From Pterobdella sp. o SKG-2022 (taxonomy: Eukaryota > Annelida > Clitellata > Hirudinida > Piscicolidae): a stretch of DNA of 64,000 bases. Shown in pieces: positions 1 through 19,592 of the stretch. Location of the stretch: contig OZ038321.1 in the NCBI GenBank assembly GCA_964035795.1, positions 18,541,209 through 18,605,208 of the forward strand, read 5' to 3'. The notes under the pieces were generated by a model. That model did no database searches. It was not told the DNA's origin and saw nothing but the letters and a program-made list of their open reading frames with translations. Every line of letters starts with the position of its first letter. Within the stretch, counting starts at the first letter, position 1. Made by a program: the position numbers and the translations under genes.

Positions 1-146
1 TTTTTTTTATTTGAGGGATTTTTCAATAAAAAATCATCAATCTGCTCAGTCATAGTACTAAGTTATTTTTTATCTTTAAACATTTATTTCAAAATTTCAA
101 GAAACCTAAATAAATTTAACGTAGTTATATGTTTGTAACCCTATAG

Positions 147-8004
<7,858 letters not shown>

Positions 8005-8261
8005 TTGGCCACATTTGCCCTTTTCTATGCTTCCCATAGTTTAATTCCATTTTGCCCCATCAATTTAAATAATTGATTTATAAATTAATTTTATTAAAGT
8101 GACTGAGAATGGAAATTACTCAAAATGTTTCAAATAATCGCAGCTGCTAAAGATTTTTTTATTTTTGACTAGCATATTAAGTTTGTATAATTTAATTTGA
8201 TTTTGTTTGAACACGAAACCTTTGTAAATTTAATGACTAACGTAAATGGATGCTTTGTCTT

Positions 8262-8267
8262 AATAAA
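8262..8267 (+). terminator. Poly(A) signal of PRPF40
   Basis: AATAAA lies 258 nt after the PRPF40 stop codon at 8002-8004, in AT-rich 3' UTR. It is the first canonical hexamer seen downstream and sets a likely transcript end near 8285. Confidence 0.6.
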
Positions 8268-10354
8268 CTATTTCACTGTCTGTTTCAGGTTAATCGCTTT
8301 CCAAGACAAATTTCATTATTTAACTTGATTTTTAGAGCTGTACGTTTAAATGGCTTGCCATCAAATTGATTTTTCTCAAAATTTAAAAATATTGTTCTAG
8401 AAATAAAAAGAAATTGGTTTCTTAATTAGAAACAAAACATCAGGTTTTAGTCGTAAAAAAACGCTAAAAATTCTTCTGCTTAGACGAGTGAAAATATGTT
8501 CCCGCCTTTGTTTAAAACAAAACATTAAAAAGTATGATTAAAGCTTTTTTCATTAAGATTTCAAGAACATTTGCCGAAAATAAAGGCGTTCAAACTTTTG
8601 TAGTGTGCTTAATTCATGCTTTATAATACTTTTGTTTTATTTTATGCTGATTGCTATATAGAAGATTTCTAGAGAATTTTTAATAAAAGTTTATATAAAA
8701 CCACTATTATGTTTAATTTAAATAACCATTACATCTAAAATATACATCGTGCTTTTTTGAAAAGAATAAAAATGTATCTTGGTGCATTACAAAATGGTTG
8801 CAAACGTCAGCGGGGGAACTTTGAAGGGTAGATCATGTTGCCATTCTTTGAGTGTAATTTATTATTAGGTTCCACATAAAAATTTGATAAAAAACGGAAA
8901 AGATCATTTTTAGGTTTTTCATCACTTTAACCATACGATAATTTATTTGAGAATATTTAAATCAAATATTTATGGCATTTTGTCTAGATTTTACTGAGCC
9001 TTTATGGCCACTAGACATTGCTGCATACAACAAAAAAAGTATTTTTATTTAATAAAACTTCAATATATGTCGAAAATGCTTCTCAATTCCATTCAAAAAT
9101 TTCAATAATTCGCAGAAAAGTTTATGAATATTTTAAAAAATCAACCATTTTTTTAGTTTTGATAAACTTTTCGAACATGATCTTTATGCCTAAAATGGAA
9201 TTACTGTCTTAAACTCAAAGCTTTTTAGTTAACTTCGGTAAAGCAAAAGTACAAATGAAGCTCGAATAATAGCATTGAAACAAGAAATAGTGGAAAATTT
9301 AATAACGCAATTGAAAACGAATTGTGAAAATAATTTTTTAGTTTTTAAATTTTTCCTAGTTTCTACATTTGAAACTTAAAACAAGCCTAAAAAAGGTTAA
9401 CAATTATAACTTCCTTCGAAGAAGATTCAAAATCCGTAAAGTTCCAAGTGCCGATGATTTAGTAATTACTATCAATATAAACACTATCAAATATTTTAAT
9501 TTTATAGTACTCATTGATTTACATGATATAAGTATAAACTTCACAGTTATATCTGATTAAAAATAAGTTCATAATTTAAGCAATTTTCAAAAGACCTTCG
9601 TTTTCATTTTTATATTGTTTCAATATGTTTTATGTATTAGTGTTCTAAACGTCGAGAAATATCTCAAGTTTCAATACACAATGTAGTAACAAAACTAATT
9701 TTGAAAATTGAATTTCAATAAGTTTATTTTAAAACTAATTCTTTAGTCATCAGTCTTCTTATTTTAATCTTTAAAATCCGCATTTATCAAACTCCTTTTA
9801 AATTAAAGTCGGTTTCTTGAATCATTATTTGTCAAGTAAGAGTAAAAGCGATAAAAAAATTATAAATTTCATTTTTAAACAAATTAATATTTATTATGTG
9901 AAAATTTTTTAAATTTATAACTGACTACATAAATAAGGAAAAAATGTTCCTATTTCATTGAAAACCCTAACCCGACACACCTACAAAAATATTAGCAAGT
10001 ATGCTTTATGAAAAGCTTTTGTAAAAAACTTTTAAAACAACTTTTAAAAGTTCAGTATAATTACGTTCCAAGACAAACAACAACATTTCAGCAAAGAACA
10101 TCAAATATTGAAAAATTTGTTAATTCAACATCACGTTTAACTCAAATAGAAAAATTAGCTTTGCAAGATTGTTATATTTACATCATAAAGTTTTATAGTA
10201 TATATATTCCACTAATGGAAACTAAAAATGTCAAAAGACTCGAAAATATTTTTCATTTAATGCATTTAAAACTTGTCGGAAAGCAATAAAAGCTTTTCTA
10301 ATTGTTGTATATCATAGAGACTTGAAAATTTGCTTTTAGGCATCATTCAGAACA
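8268..10354. other. AT-rich intergenic stretch
   Basis: No supported gene. A short complex patch at about 8770-8868 is open for roughly 32 codons (around the residues VANVSGGTLKG) but shows no splice or family support. ORFs at 9018-9212 and 9369-9560 look like chance AT-rich frames. An ORF at 10008-10289 (93 aa, Lys/Gln-rich) just upstream of the BTB gene could hold 5' sequence of that gene, but no donor I tested links it in frame. Confidence 0.5.
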
Positions 10355-12026
10355 ATGAATCTTCCGAAAGTTGGTTGGTCAGATGAAAATATAAGGTTTC
10401 AAAACAGACAAAATGATTTCTACTTAACAGACAGCGGTTACAAACTTAAAAACAGTTATTTAAATTCATTCAATAACCTAAAACTAATTGACGAAAGTAA
10501 TCTTATCAACTTTATATGTCAAAGTCAACATAACAAAATAATATCAGAAAATTTTCAAAGCCTTTTAGGTGATTCTAATTGTAATTGCTTAAGTAATAAG
10601 CACAAAGAAAAGCTCGATAAAATTAAGCAAGAGCGTCTGAACATAATCAAGTTAGCTTGTGTGTGCACTTTTATCCTCCATTTGCAATTTGTTTTTAATT
10701 TCAAAATAATATTTGGACATTTTTGAATAATATTACTTATAATTTAGCTTAATAACATTTTATTTCAGATCCATTCACAACAGTCTTACTAAAAAAAAGC
10801 TTTCAAAAGAAGCAATTGTTAATGAAAACTCACTTTTGAATGAGTCTAAAAATTTCAACGTTTTAAACAATAAAAACTCAAACAACGAACAAAAAAATGT
10901 TTCGAACTTGAAGCTTCCTAACAACCAGTGCGTTATACCAGAAAATCATTGTGCCACTTGTCAAAAAGCGATGCTGCAATACAACAACCTCAATAATGTA
11001 ACCACTAACGTCAAAAGTATTAACCCCAACATTCTTGAAGATGACATAAAAAAATATTTTCTAAATTTTCTTCCTACTCAGCCTCCATCTGCCTTCATGG
11101 GCCCAGACATACCCAACAATTTGCACGAATCTTTGAAAACTCCACTTAATAACTCACCAGAATACACTCAAACTTCCAAAACAAATTATGAGCAAGAAAA
11201 TGCTTGTAGGAAAACAAGCTCAACAAATAACCTCCCTTTCATTTTGAACCGTTTCAAAGCACGCTATTGTATTGACGACCAACAAACAGACAGTATTAGT
11301 TCGAAAGGAATATTGAAATATTTATACGATAGCTTTTTAGAACAAGAAAACTGTGATTTTATTGTTAAAACAAAGAGTGGAGATGTAATGAGTCATCAAT
11401 TAGTGGTTGCAGCCTTCAGTCCAAGTGTCGATAGTTATTTAAAGTCACAGAAGAAAAAGTTCCAACAGCCTTTGATGGTAAATTTAGAAGAGTGTTCTTT
11501 AGAAGCTGTTGCAAATGTTTTAAACTTCCTCTACACAACAGATATCACACTTAACAGTCTAAACATTGGTTTCATATCGAATGTTTCAGTTCGACTTGAC
11601 ATACCCCTATTGAATCATGTTTCTAATGATTATCTAGTTCAAACTTTAGATAAAGAAAATGCTTTTTTACATTTGTCTGTATCGATGAACAACAAATACC
11701 TTTCAGCGCTGCACATATTCAAATTCATAGCATTGAATTTTTCAGAGATTATCGACCACGAACATTTATTGTTATTACCCTTTGAAAGTTTTTACACTCT
11801 TTTAACCCACCCGTCTCTTAGAGTGAAGGAAGTAGAACTCTTTTTGAGTATCGCCAATTGGATAAACTTTAATAGAGCGAGTAGAATGAAACACAATAAA
11901 ATGTTGCTCTCGTTAGTCAACTTCCATCGGATGGACCCACACCAACTGGCTAGGTATGTTGAGAACCAAGGCTGGCTGTTCAGCAACGATGACAACAAGA
12001 AGATTATTTTAGATGCCTACAAGTGA
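10355..12026 (+). CDS. BTB-BACK domain protein 1 (two exons, no kelch repeats)
   Basis: Exons 10355-10650 and 10769-12026 join in phase 2 (codon AA|A) across a 118-nt GT-AG intron and give 517 aa. The first exon has an in-frame TAG just upstream that coincides with a possible acceptor (ttttag, 10338), so ATG 10355 is the natural start. Residues 1-280 are Asn/Lys/Ser-rich with a small Cys cluster (CVIPENHCATC). A BTB/POZ fold spans about 283-390: CDFIVKTKSGDVMSHQLV with the conserved Asp and His, then AAFSPSVDSYL, then a leucine-rich second half. A BACK domain spans about 391-517, containing LRVKEVELFLSIANW and ending WLFSNDDNKKIILDAYK. BTB-BACK proteins commonly act as substrate adaptors for cullin-3 ubiquitin ligases (family knowledge); the kelch substrate-binding part is missing. 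Paralogous to the gene at 15739-18254. Confidence 0.88.
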
Positions 12027-12167
12027 AAATGTTTTTGAGCTTTTGAAAACGTTTTAATTGAATGCTTAACTGATACAAACCAATTTTTTTTTAATTTTAA
12101 AATTAAAAAATTGAATTGGCAAATTTTAAAATTAAATTATAAAAACCTCTGCAGGTATCATGCACTG

Positions 12168-12173
12168 AATAAA
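12168..12173 (+). terminator. Poly(A) signal of BTB-BACK gene 1
   Basis: AATAAA lies about 140 nt after the TGA at 12024-12026, in AT-rich 3' UTR. It is consistent with a short 3' UTR and with the protein ending at the BACK domain. Confidence 0.6.
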
Positions 12174-13070
12174 GTACGTAGCGAGACAATTTAAAGGCAC
12201 TTCGTTAGCTCTTTTTAAATCTTCAAGAAAACGAAAAATTTGGGTTTTAATGAAACTTTTTGAAATATCGAACTTTTCGAATAAAATAACTTAAACGTAA
12301 GAAAATCATAATGCAAAATATTAAATTAAATAAAGCTAAATTGATTATTTCAAATTTCACAGTTTAATTATGTTATTGAAAGTTTTATCAAATACGTCGA
12401 AATGGAGGAAATATCCACATAGAAAATCATAAAAATAGGGATAATAGAAGAGTCAGATTATATCTGAGTTCGGACTTGAGTTATCTTTTTCAACACTCTG
12501 TAAAAGCAATTTGCAAAAAATAAAAGTTTATAGTTTAAAAAAAGCGTTTTTGGCTGTAAAAAGATCAGAATTTTCAAAAAAAAATAAGAAAAGAAAAACT
12601 TCAAATATTTTTTAACTGTATATTTTTAAATGTATTGCTGGAATCTGAAAAAAATAAAATTTTGGTATATTGAATATTTCGATCCTCATATGTTTAACGT
12701 AATTGGGCCGATGTCCCATCCAAACGGAGCACCTTCAAAAGAGACGCAAAATTCCTACTTTTTTCAAATTTAATTTACAATGCATATTTAATTCAAACTT
12801 TTATGTTATGTTATTTTAAAATTAAAAAAATTTTTTAAATTAAAAAATGTTTATACTTTAAAACATTCTTAGTTCCAAACTGTCTATGGGACGTACCCTC
12901 ATTGTTGAGTATGTTTTTATGGGTTCAAATGCCGCTTAACATTTCAATTTTTAAAAATTTTCTCTTGAGTTTGACTTCATGATGAGAAGTTTTTCTTTTT
13001 GAATGATATCATTTTTTATAAATTTATTTAACTATAAAAATAAAACAGATCATTATGTCAAACTACAAGC
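12174..13070. other. AT-rich intergenic stretch
   Basis: No coding frame or recognisable element. The only GC-richer patch is at 12704-12751, and it does not sustain a reading frame. Confidence 0.5.
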
Positions 13071-13252
13071 AGTGCCTATTTATTCAAATGAAAACACTTT
13101 TAGGTCAACTTAGATTATCAAGTAGAAGTACAAATATATATTTGATAATGTGAGTTCATCTTACGAAAAGCTTTGTGGAATAAGCTAAACTCCTAAAAGT
13201 GTTATCATTTGAATACTTACGTTTTGCTCGAAGAATAAAAAAGTGCCTATTT
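13071..13252. repeat. Foldback MITE-like element, 'TTGATAATG...TTACGAAAAGCTT' family
   Basis: Outer arms tattcaaatgaaaacacttt and its imperfect complement (...aaagtgttatcatttgaata) pair around a core containing tttgataatgtgagttcatc followed by ttacgaaaagcttt. The 11-bp sequence agtgcctattt flanks the structure at 13071-13081 and 13242-13252, resembling a target-site duplication. The same core recurs near 28540, 42790, 45065 and 47105. Confidence 0.65.
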
Positions 13253-13357
13253 TATAAACAGAAAAAGTGGCTAAGTACCCGACGCCCCTTGTGACAATTT
13301 TGGAAAACTCATGGAGTGTGAAAATAAGTTTATAATACAATTTAAATTTTTTGGTAG

Positions 13358-13443
13358 AGTTGGTTCTAAAGGGAAGATTGCCCCAGGTTGACGATGCTGC
13401 ATGGCTGAAAGAAAGTGGGATACCAGTTATGCTAAGTGAAGTA
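13358..13443 (+). CDS. Orphan coding-like exon A between the BTB genes
   Basis: An 86-nt GC-richer block lies between a plausible acceptor (ttttttggtag) and an excellent donor (gta|gtaagt). Only one frame is open: 2 nt, then 28 codons including VLKGRLPQVDDAAWLKESG and ending PVMLSEV in phase 0. The other two frames hit stops. No family is recognised. It cannot belong to BTB gene 1, which has already terminated, so it is either part of a separate small gene or a relic. See the possible partner exon at 13752. Confidence 0.45.
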
Positions 13444-13751
13444 GTAAGTTTGATCTAAAAAAAAGTTAAGTTTTTTTTTAATCATGATTTTTTGGGCTTT
13501 TGAATAGAAGAAGTTTAAAATAACTGAGGCTATCCTGAAAAAGAGCTTTTTTCGTTATATTTTTAGTGGAAGTTTGATAGAAATTGAGTTGATAGAGTAA
13601 AAATTTTTTAATTTTTCACAATGCAATGTCTTAATTGAATACAATTATTGACGATTTGTTAAAAGGTTATGTAAGAAAACTCAGAAGTGAGCATGAATTC
13701 ATTTGTGTAATGAAATTGATGTGATGTATTTTGAAATCGTTGGTTATTGAG

Positions 13752-13850
13752 ATGTATGGAAGACAAGAAGTAGAGAATCAAAAACTAATGATTGTGGAAC
13801 ATCGGCTGGTAGAGGGAGGATGTGAAAAGTTGTTTTTTTTGATGAAATAA
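13752..13850 (+). CDS. Orphan coding-like exon B (possible terminal exon of the 13358 gene)
   Basis: Starting after gttattgag, a phase-0 frame runs 32 codons (YGRQEVENQKLMIVEHRLV, then EGGCEKLFFLMK) to a TAA that overlaps an AATAAA hexamer at 13846-13851. The frame is open upstream to 13725. Phase 0 matches the donor of the exon ending at 13443, so the two could form the tail of one gene. The acceptor lacks a good pyrimidine tract and no product is recognised. Confidence 0.35.
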   Translation: MYGRQEVENQKLMIVEHRLVEGGCEKLFFLMK

Positions 13851-13851
13851 A

Positions 13852-15738
13852 AGTGGTTTTTAAGCTTAAAAAATTAAAAAAAAAACAAAGTTAGTTGTTG
13901 TAAAATTGTATTCAAACATAAATAAATCAATGGTGTCGAAAAATTTCATCATGGAGGGTTATTTGGGCGGTTAAGAAACGGAAAGAAAAGCACGAGTAAC
14001 AAAAATTTGGCTAGTTCAGCAATTAATGGAAACAAAATTTTTAAAAAGCTTTTTGAAGTATAAGTCAGTATACTGTCGAATGGAGGCAGATTGCTAATTT
14101 TTAACAAGTCATCATCGTGGGAGACTTAAAAAATAACTTAAATGAAGTTTTTTTTCTATTTTGACTATTATTGCTAAAATTTTTGTTGTGATTGTTACAG
14201 ATATCGTTATCACTGTTATTGTTTCTCTTGTTTAAATCATGATACTTGGCATTGTTGTCGTTATTAATAGTGATTTTCATTGTCACTGCAATTGAGGTTT
14301 TTCTTGCTAGTATTATTGTTGTTGTGCAAACTGTTTCCTTTGTAGCTATTTTTTTTGCCATCATTTATAAAACTATGATCATTGTTTGTGTTTTTATTAA
14401 TATTCTCAGAATTGAATCGCTTCTATTACTTTAAGTATTGAAATACTTATTGACAATAGTTATGTAGTTGCTGTTAATATTCAATTTGTTATTCAATTCC
14501 AAAATAAACTTTAGATTTAAGAGCAGATACACAAGTTTAGAAATGCATTGAAAGCATAGTTTTTATATAATATCATTACTATTATTTATTCAAGACTAAT
14601 CAATTACTTTGAAAGATTTTTGGGTTGAGTGTGGCTTATGTGCGAAAGAGTATCACTCAGTTTAAAATTTCGAATATTTAGAAACTTGTTCTGGAAACAA
14701 TTATTCGTAATGGTTTTTTTAAATTTTTGTTTTAATTTTTCTTCAATAACTTCCGCAACAGTTATGTTATTGAAATTCGTTAACGTTTGACTTGTTTAAA
14801 ATGCAAAAAAACATGAAAATTCCATACCGTAAAAGCTTGAAGCTTTAATATACCACTACATTAAACAAACATCTAACAAATAGAATAACATAAAATAAAT
14901 GAAATAGAAAAATCATTTTTGCAGTCGAACAAGTACGTTTATAAGGAAAACTTTGAATAGCGTTTTTTAACTATAAATACCTACCATGGTTTTTTAGAAG
15001 TTGTTAATCTTCTCAATAAAATGAGAAACAAAATTAATCGATACATTTGATTGGTCGTTTAAATTTCCAAAAGTATTCTTCCCAGCCGAATATTTGAATC
15101 CGGAAGACATAAAAATATAAAACAAAAATAAACTTTCTTTCTAATTTTAAACTGATGCACTTTATAAGGTTTAAAACAAAAATTTCTTACAAAATACATC
15201 TGCAAATTTTATTGACTTGATTATTTTTGTTGTTGGTTTTTTTGATAACCTTCAAAAAAATAACTTTGATCATCTTATGTTGTACCTTCAAATGTTCAAG
15301 GTAATAAATTTTGGTCCAAATCATTAAGAAGTTCTTTTGTTTGCTTCGTTGTTTTTTTTTTGAAAACTTATTTTAAAAACATTTTTAATTATGTGAATAC
15401 TTGAATCTAGCAAGAATTTATTTTTCAATATTAATTTCAAATTTAAAAAGGTTTGTAGAAATAATAAAAACTAAAAATAAAAGTGAAAAATCAACTACAT
15501 GGAATTGCTTCTATTAAGCGCCTACAATTAAACTTATTATGACGTTAAATGTTGTTAAAAACGTGTTTTTATACTTCAGTTTACCAACATCCGATACGTC
15601 TTCTATTTTAAAAAGCATTTCACCAAATCCTAATTAAAATCGAAAACTTTTCTTTATATTTTCACTTTTAAAGAAGTATATTTTTGAATCGTAAATATTT
15701 TTTGAGAAAGCAATTTTATAGAAAAGAAATTAACCAAG
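13852..15738. other. AT-rich intergenic stretch with a cryptic simple repeat
   Basis: Apart from the simple-sequence region listed separately, no gene, exon or element is recognisable up to the start codon of BTB gene 2. Confidence 0.5.
14150..14400. repeat. Cryptic ATT/GTT-type trinucleotide-like region
   Basis: Scrambled gtt, att, tgt and cat units give long open frames on both strands (87 aa minus, Asn/Lys-rich; 62 aa plus, hydrophobic). This is what degenerate trinucleotide sequence does. No splice or homology evidence suggests it is coding. Confidence 0.5.
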
Positions 15739-18254
15739 ATGGAAAAAAGAAAATGCAAGATTGATAATATTGAGAAAGAAGCAAGAACGTTAGATATATG
15801 TTTTGAAGAGGTTCCTGAAAAAGTTTTCAATCTTAACAATGGTAACAGTGCTCAAAACGACGAAACCAAAGGTATATATAATTCTCAAAACAGCTTGACA
15901 TTAGAAAAATCATTTACTAATGATGCTAGAAAAGTTGAAGGATGGAAAATAAATCAGATATCTGGAGAGGATATAAACAGCAAAGTATATAAAGAAAATA
16001 AAGTTTTGAAAAGCCGAAATTCTAAAAATCCTTTAGATCATACACCTAAACCCGCAGACTTGAACTCCGCTTCAAGCAACGATGCTCCAAACCTATTGAC
16101 CAAAGCTCCATTCAATTATTCTCACCAATCTCTAGTGGCATCTTTTTTGAACAAAAAATATGGCGCGCAAAACAACTTACAAGGGGATCAAGAGGTGCAC
16201 AAACGAACCATGGCTCAGTTGCATAAGAACTGGCTGCAACAGACCATGTGTGATGCTCTCATCGGCACTGAAGACGGTGACATCCTGACTCATCAGATCA
16301 TTCTTGCTGCCCATAGTCCTACCTTAGAAACTATTTTCGAAAAATCTAAAAAACCTCTACCCCAACTTATTCAAATTAGTATGACTGATTATTCAAAAGA
16401 AATAGTTTCTGATGTATTGAACTACCTCTACACATCCAACTTGAAAATTGATTGCAAAAACATCGCAAGTCTCATCACCATATCTCGCCAGTTGGACTTC
16501 CCAGATATCATCAACAAATGTGGATTGTTTTTGACCAAGAACTACAACCACGACAATGTTTTTCTGCACTTTTCAGTTGCTGCTAACAACCACATGAGGA
16601 ACTCAAAGAACTATCTTCTCAAAGTATGTAATCATTAACTTCAATGAGCCATAAGTAGATGATATTACTGTCGTTTATTAGGTTCTACAAAATATTTCTA
16701 TATATTCAGAACATCACTAGATAAATAGTATATCAGAAAACATAAATGAATTATTCCCTTATATTATTATTATTATTAAGCTTTTTATAGCGCACAGTTA
16801 TCAATTCAAGATTACTTCAGAGGCGCTCAAGGTTTGTAAGAGGTTATGACTGGGGATGTTTATGGTATAAGTGAGTTTTCAAGTTTGCGAAAGTTCATGA
16901 GAGAAAGCGATGAGCGCAAGTTAGAAGGAAGTGAATTCCACAGACGTGGAGCCTGGTGAAAAAAAGAGCGACTAGTAAACAAGCCTGAAAAAACAGGTTG
17001 ATGAAGCTGGAGACCAGAGTGCAAAGATCTGAGTGGTTGACGTGTGTGTCTGATTGACAAAAGATCAAAAAGATAAGCAGGTTGTTCAAGCTTGAGAGTG
17101 CATGCAAAAATTTTTACCTTTTAAAGTTAAAGCTTAAATTTAAAATTATTTATTCATGAGATCATCTTATAAGTAAGCGATACTTGAAACAAAATTAGCA
17201 TAACAATTTAGCATAAATAAAATTTTATTGAAAAATTAAATGGAAAATTGAAAATTTTTACTTCAAAATAAGGTATTGTCAAAAAAAACATGGAATGAAA
17301 TTATTTCCTCACCAAAATGTTTGAACTTATTCGTTACATTTTTCTGCTGAAGTTTTCTAATTAAACTTAAAAGTTTAACTAGAAACTTAGAGTTTGGTTA
17401 AGCTATTGATGAGTTTGAAATGGGCTTTGTTTAATGTGAACTACTACAAAGATTTTTTGCCGTTAAAAATCAATAGATGTCCTGTTTTTAAGCATTTTTT
17501 TTGTTAATTATTTATTTAATGCAAACATGTAACTTTATGATTTAAGTTGATATTTTCAAAAACTATGGGTTTTTTGGTGGGTTTAAAATGAAAGGAAGTG
17601 AAACAAAGCAAGCCTCACCTAGGAGCTTTTCTCAACAGCAGCTTCATGGATGGAATGAAGGCACTTGCACGAAATACCATATTTATTACTCAACTATCTT
17701 TATTTACATTAAAAAATGAATGTAGAAAAAACAAAATATTTAAGAAATCAATCATAAGATTTGTAAATATTGCTATTTGGCTCATTAACTATGAAAAACG
17801 CAAACTTAATTATTTAACATTCAAATCTAACTTATAAGCTGAAAATTTCAAACAGGTCATCGCATTGAACTTCAGTTTGTTAAGCCAACACAACCACTTT
17901 TTATACATTCCGTACCAAAGACTTCTCCAAATTATTTCCCACGAATCTCTGGCCGCTGAAAATCTTGAAGTACTGTTGGCTTTGATCAAATGGTTTGATT
18001 TCAACAGAAGTGAGAGAATTCAATATTCTGAAAGTCTCTTTTCAAAGGTTTGAAAATTGGAAAATTATTTTTAGCAAAAAACTATACTCAAACACAATAG
18101 ATTTTTATAAATGACAGTATATAAAATTTGAAAAAAGGTGAAGTTTGAAAACATAGACCCCGAGACAATAGCAAACCAAGTTGAGATTCACGACTGGTTG
18201 TTCAGCACAAAAACAAACAAAAACTTCATCTCTCAAGCATACAAGTCTGTTTAA
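15739..18254 (+). CDS. BTB-BACK domain protein 2 (three exons, no kelch repeats)
   Basis: Exons 15739-16623, 17856-18047 and 18138-18254 all join in phase 0 and give 397 aa. ATG 15739 has a good context (accaagATGg). Residues 1-155 are low-complexity, polar and charged. BTB spans about 160-268: CDALIGTEDGDILTHQIIL with the conserved Asp and His, AAHSPTLETIF, then VLNYLYTSNL. BACK spans about 269-397: NVFLHFSVAANNHM in exon 1, IALNFSLLSQHNHFLYIPY in exon 2, and WLFSTKTNKNFISQAYKSV in exon 3. It aligns along its length with the neighbouring gene (for example FKFIALNF versus LKVIALNF across the first intron), so the two arose by tandem duplication. Likely a cullin-3 adaptor-type or dimerisation protein by family; there is no kelch or other partner domain. 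The first intron carries a LINE fragment. Confidence 0.88.
16756..17107 (-). mobile_element. 3' end of a CR1/L2-like LINE in an intron of BTB gene 2
   Basis: The minus-strand frame 17060-16860 carries RSFFHQAPRLWNSLPSNLRS followed by a short Leu/Lys-rich end, the well-known C-terminus of CR1/L2-type ORF2 (consensus like 'F...APRLWNSLP..LR'). The 3' UTR contains agcgcctctg and cgctataaaaagc, and the element ends in an (aat)n-type tail at 16762-16778. 5' truncated; upstream coding sequence is lost. Confidence 0.8.
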
Positions 18255-18425
18255 GAATTTTTCAACAAATTTGAATTTGGGAAATTAAAATTTTTATAAT
18301 CCATTAACGATTATAGCTGTATGCTTCAAAAGTTATGGCGTAATAATTTTTAAAAGGCGTTTTTGTAATAGAAAAAATTTTTTCTGAAAATCTGAAAGAA
18401 TTGAATGCTTTCAAAAAGCAATATA

Positions 18426-18431
18426 AATAAA
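18426..18431 (+). terminator. Poly(A) signal of BTB-BACK gene 2
   Basis: AATAAA lies about 170 nt downstream of the TAA at 18252-18254. Confidence 0.55.
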
Positions 18432-18830
18432 TAGATGTTATATCAGCATTTTCAAAGCAATTAATGCTCTCGCTCTAACTCAATTATCCTAACTCATTTA
18501 TCCTTATTCCCTTTCACCAAATTTGAAAACAATGCAATGAAACAATGAATGATACAAAAACGAATGCTTTAATTCAATTGCGCTGTAATAATATTTTTAT
18601 TACAAAATCCAACAGATAAAAAACAATTTCAAATAAAAAAATACGCCACGGCTAATGACGGCATAATTTCGATGCGAGTAAAACTTAATAGGAATAAAAA
18701 TAAAGTATTTAAAATTAAAACATAGAAAAGATGGTTTTCAAAATTAAAAAAAAATGAAAAAATAAAGCTTCAAAATCATCGTGAAATACGATAACATACC
18801 TCTGAATGCAAAAAATTTTTAAACCTCGCA

Positions 18831-19153
18831 GGTTTCACGCTTTAGCTGCTCTCGAGTCAAACAAGAGTGTCAAGCACCTAACCAGTCAAAATGATGTTAC
18901 TGAAACAAAAGAAGAAAAAAACTTAGAAAACCAAGCGAACAACAACAACACTAAGCAGTATAAAGAAAAAACTAAATACAGTCTGATGAAGAAAGAAGAA
19001 GGGGAAGAAGTCACTACAAAACAATCGTTTTCTGATTACTCAGATTTTTCGGAGAGAGAAATAAAAAGTTATTTGAGCTGTGAGAAACTTAAGATATGCG
19101 AGACATTTGATATGAACGAGGGGTTATACAAGTACCAGGGAAACGATGACTGA
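18831..19153 (+). CDS. Candidate terminal exon of an unrecognised charged protein
   Basis: An acceptor-like cctcgcag precedes an open frame of 107 codons starting FHALAALESNKSVKHLTS, rich in Lys/Glu/Asn/Ser, with a more acidic, Ser/Tyr-rich end (SDYSDFSEREIKSYLS) and the stop TGA. An ATG at 18806 in the same frame allows an alternative 115-aa intronless model. AATAAA follows at 19240-19245. It lies on the same strand, 0.6 kb after BTB gene 2, but shows no BTB or BACK similarity. No family is recognised; disordered by composition. Confidence 0.45.
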
Positions 19154-19239
19154 TGAGAAATTATTATTTTGTTATTTTTTCAGTTTTTATAAAATTTTAC
19201 AATGTTTTGAGATGAATGTATTAACGGAGTTTTATTTGG

Positions 19240-19245
19240 AATAAA
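19240..19245 (+). terminator. Poly(A) signal after the 18831-19153 exon
   Basis: AATAAA sits 87 nt after the TGA of the charged-protein exon. Confidence 0.45.
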
Positions 19246-19411
19246 ATTAAAAAATGCAACATTTTCCATTGAAAGAATATAGTATTTTTAATTAAAATTT
19301 TATTTTTTATGAGTTTTTAAATGTAGCATTGTCAAAAAGCTAAGTTCGACATTTTGTTTTTGATTTAATACTCAACTTTTTAGTTTTAAATAACTTCATT
19401 TGATGATTACA

Positions 19412-19537
19412 ATGTTTACAGTGGACAAAGCTCAGGCAAAAATAGAACGAAATATACCAGCACCAGAAAGTGCCAAACTTCAAAATCAGTACAACTTAGA
19501 TGAGTTTAATCAAACGAAAATCCAATTAGGGCATTAA
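19412..19537 (+). CDS. Short coding-like segment (41 codons), possible terminal exon
   Basis: ATG at 19412 opens a 41-residue frame (VDKAQAKIERNIPAPESAKL, then QNQYNLDEFNQTKIQLGH) ending in TAA, with AATAAA at 19554-19559. An alternative acceptor (tgtttacag) ends at 19420 and would make this a terminal exon. The frame is compositionally normal protein, unlike the A/T-rich chance frames nearby. No partner exon or family was identified. Confidence 0.35.
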   Translation: MFTVDKAQAKIERNIPAPESAKLQNQYNLDEFNQTKIQLGH

Positions 19538-19553
19538 GGTTTTGAGAAATAAG

Positions 19554-19559
19554 AATAAA
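19554..19559 (+). terminator. Poly(A) signal after the 19412-19537 segment
   Basis: AATAAA begins 17 nt after the stop codon of the short frame. Confidence 0.4.
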
Positions 19560-19592
19560 CTCCAAAATGAATGATTAATGTTTTTATTTTGA

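Noticed and set aside
10008..10289. 5' coding exon of BTB gene 1
   Set aside because: No donor in this ORF joins in frame to the 10339 or 10355 exon start; possible 5' UTR or chance frame.
14101..14364. Asn/Lys-rich 87-aa minus-strand ORF
   Set aside because: Produced by degenerate trinucleotide-like DNA; no splice sites or homology.
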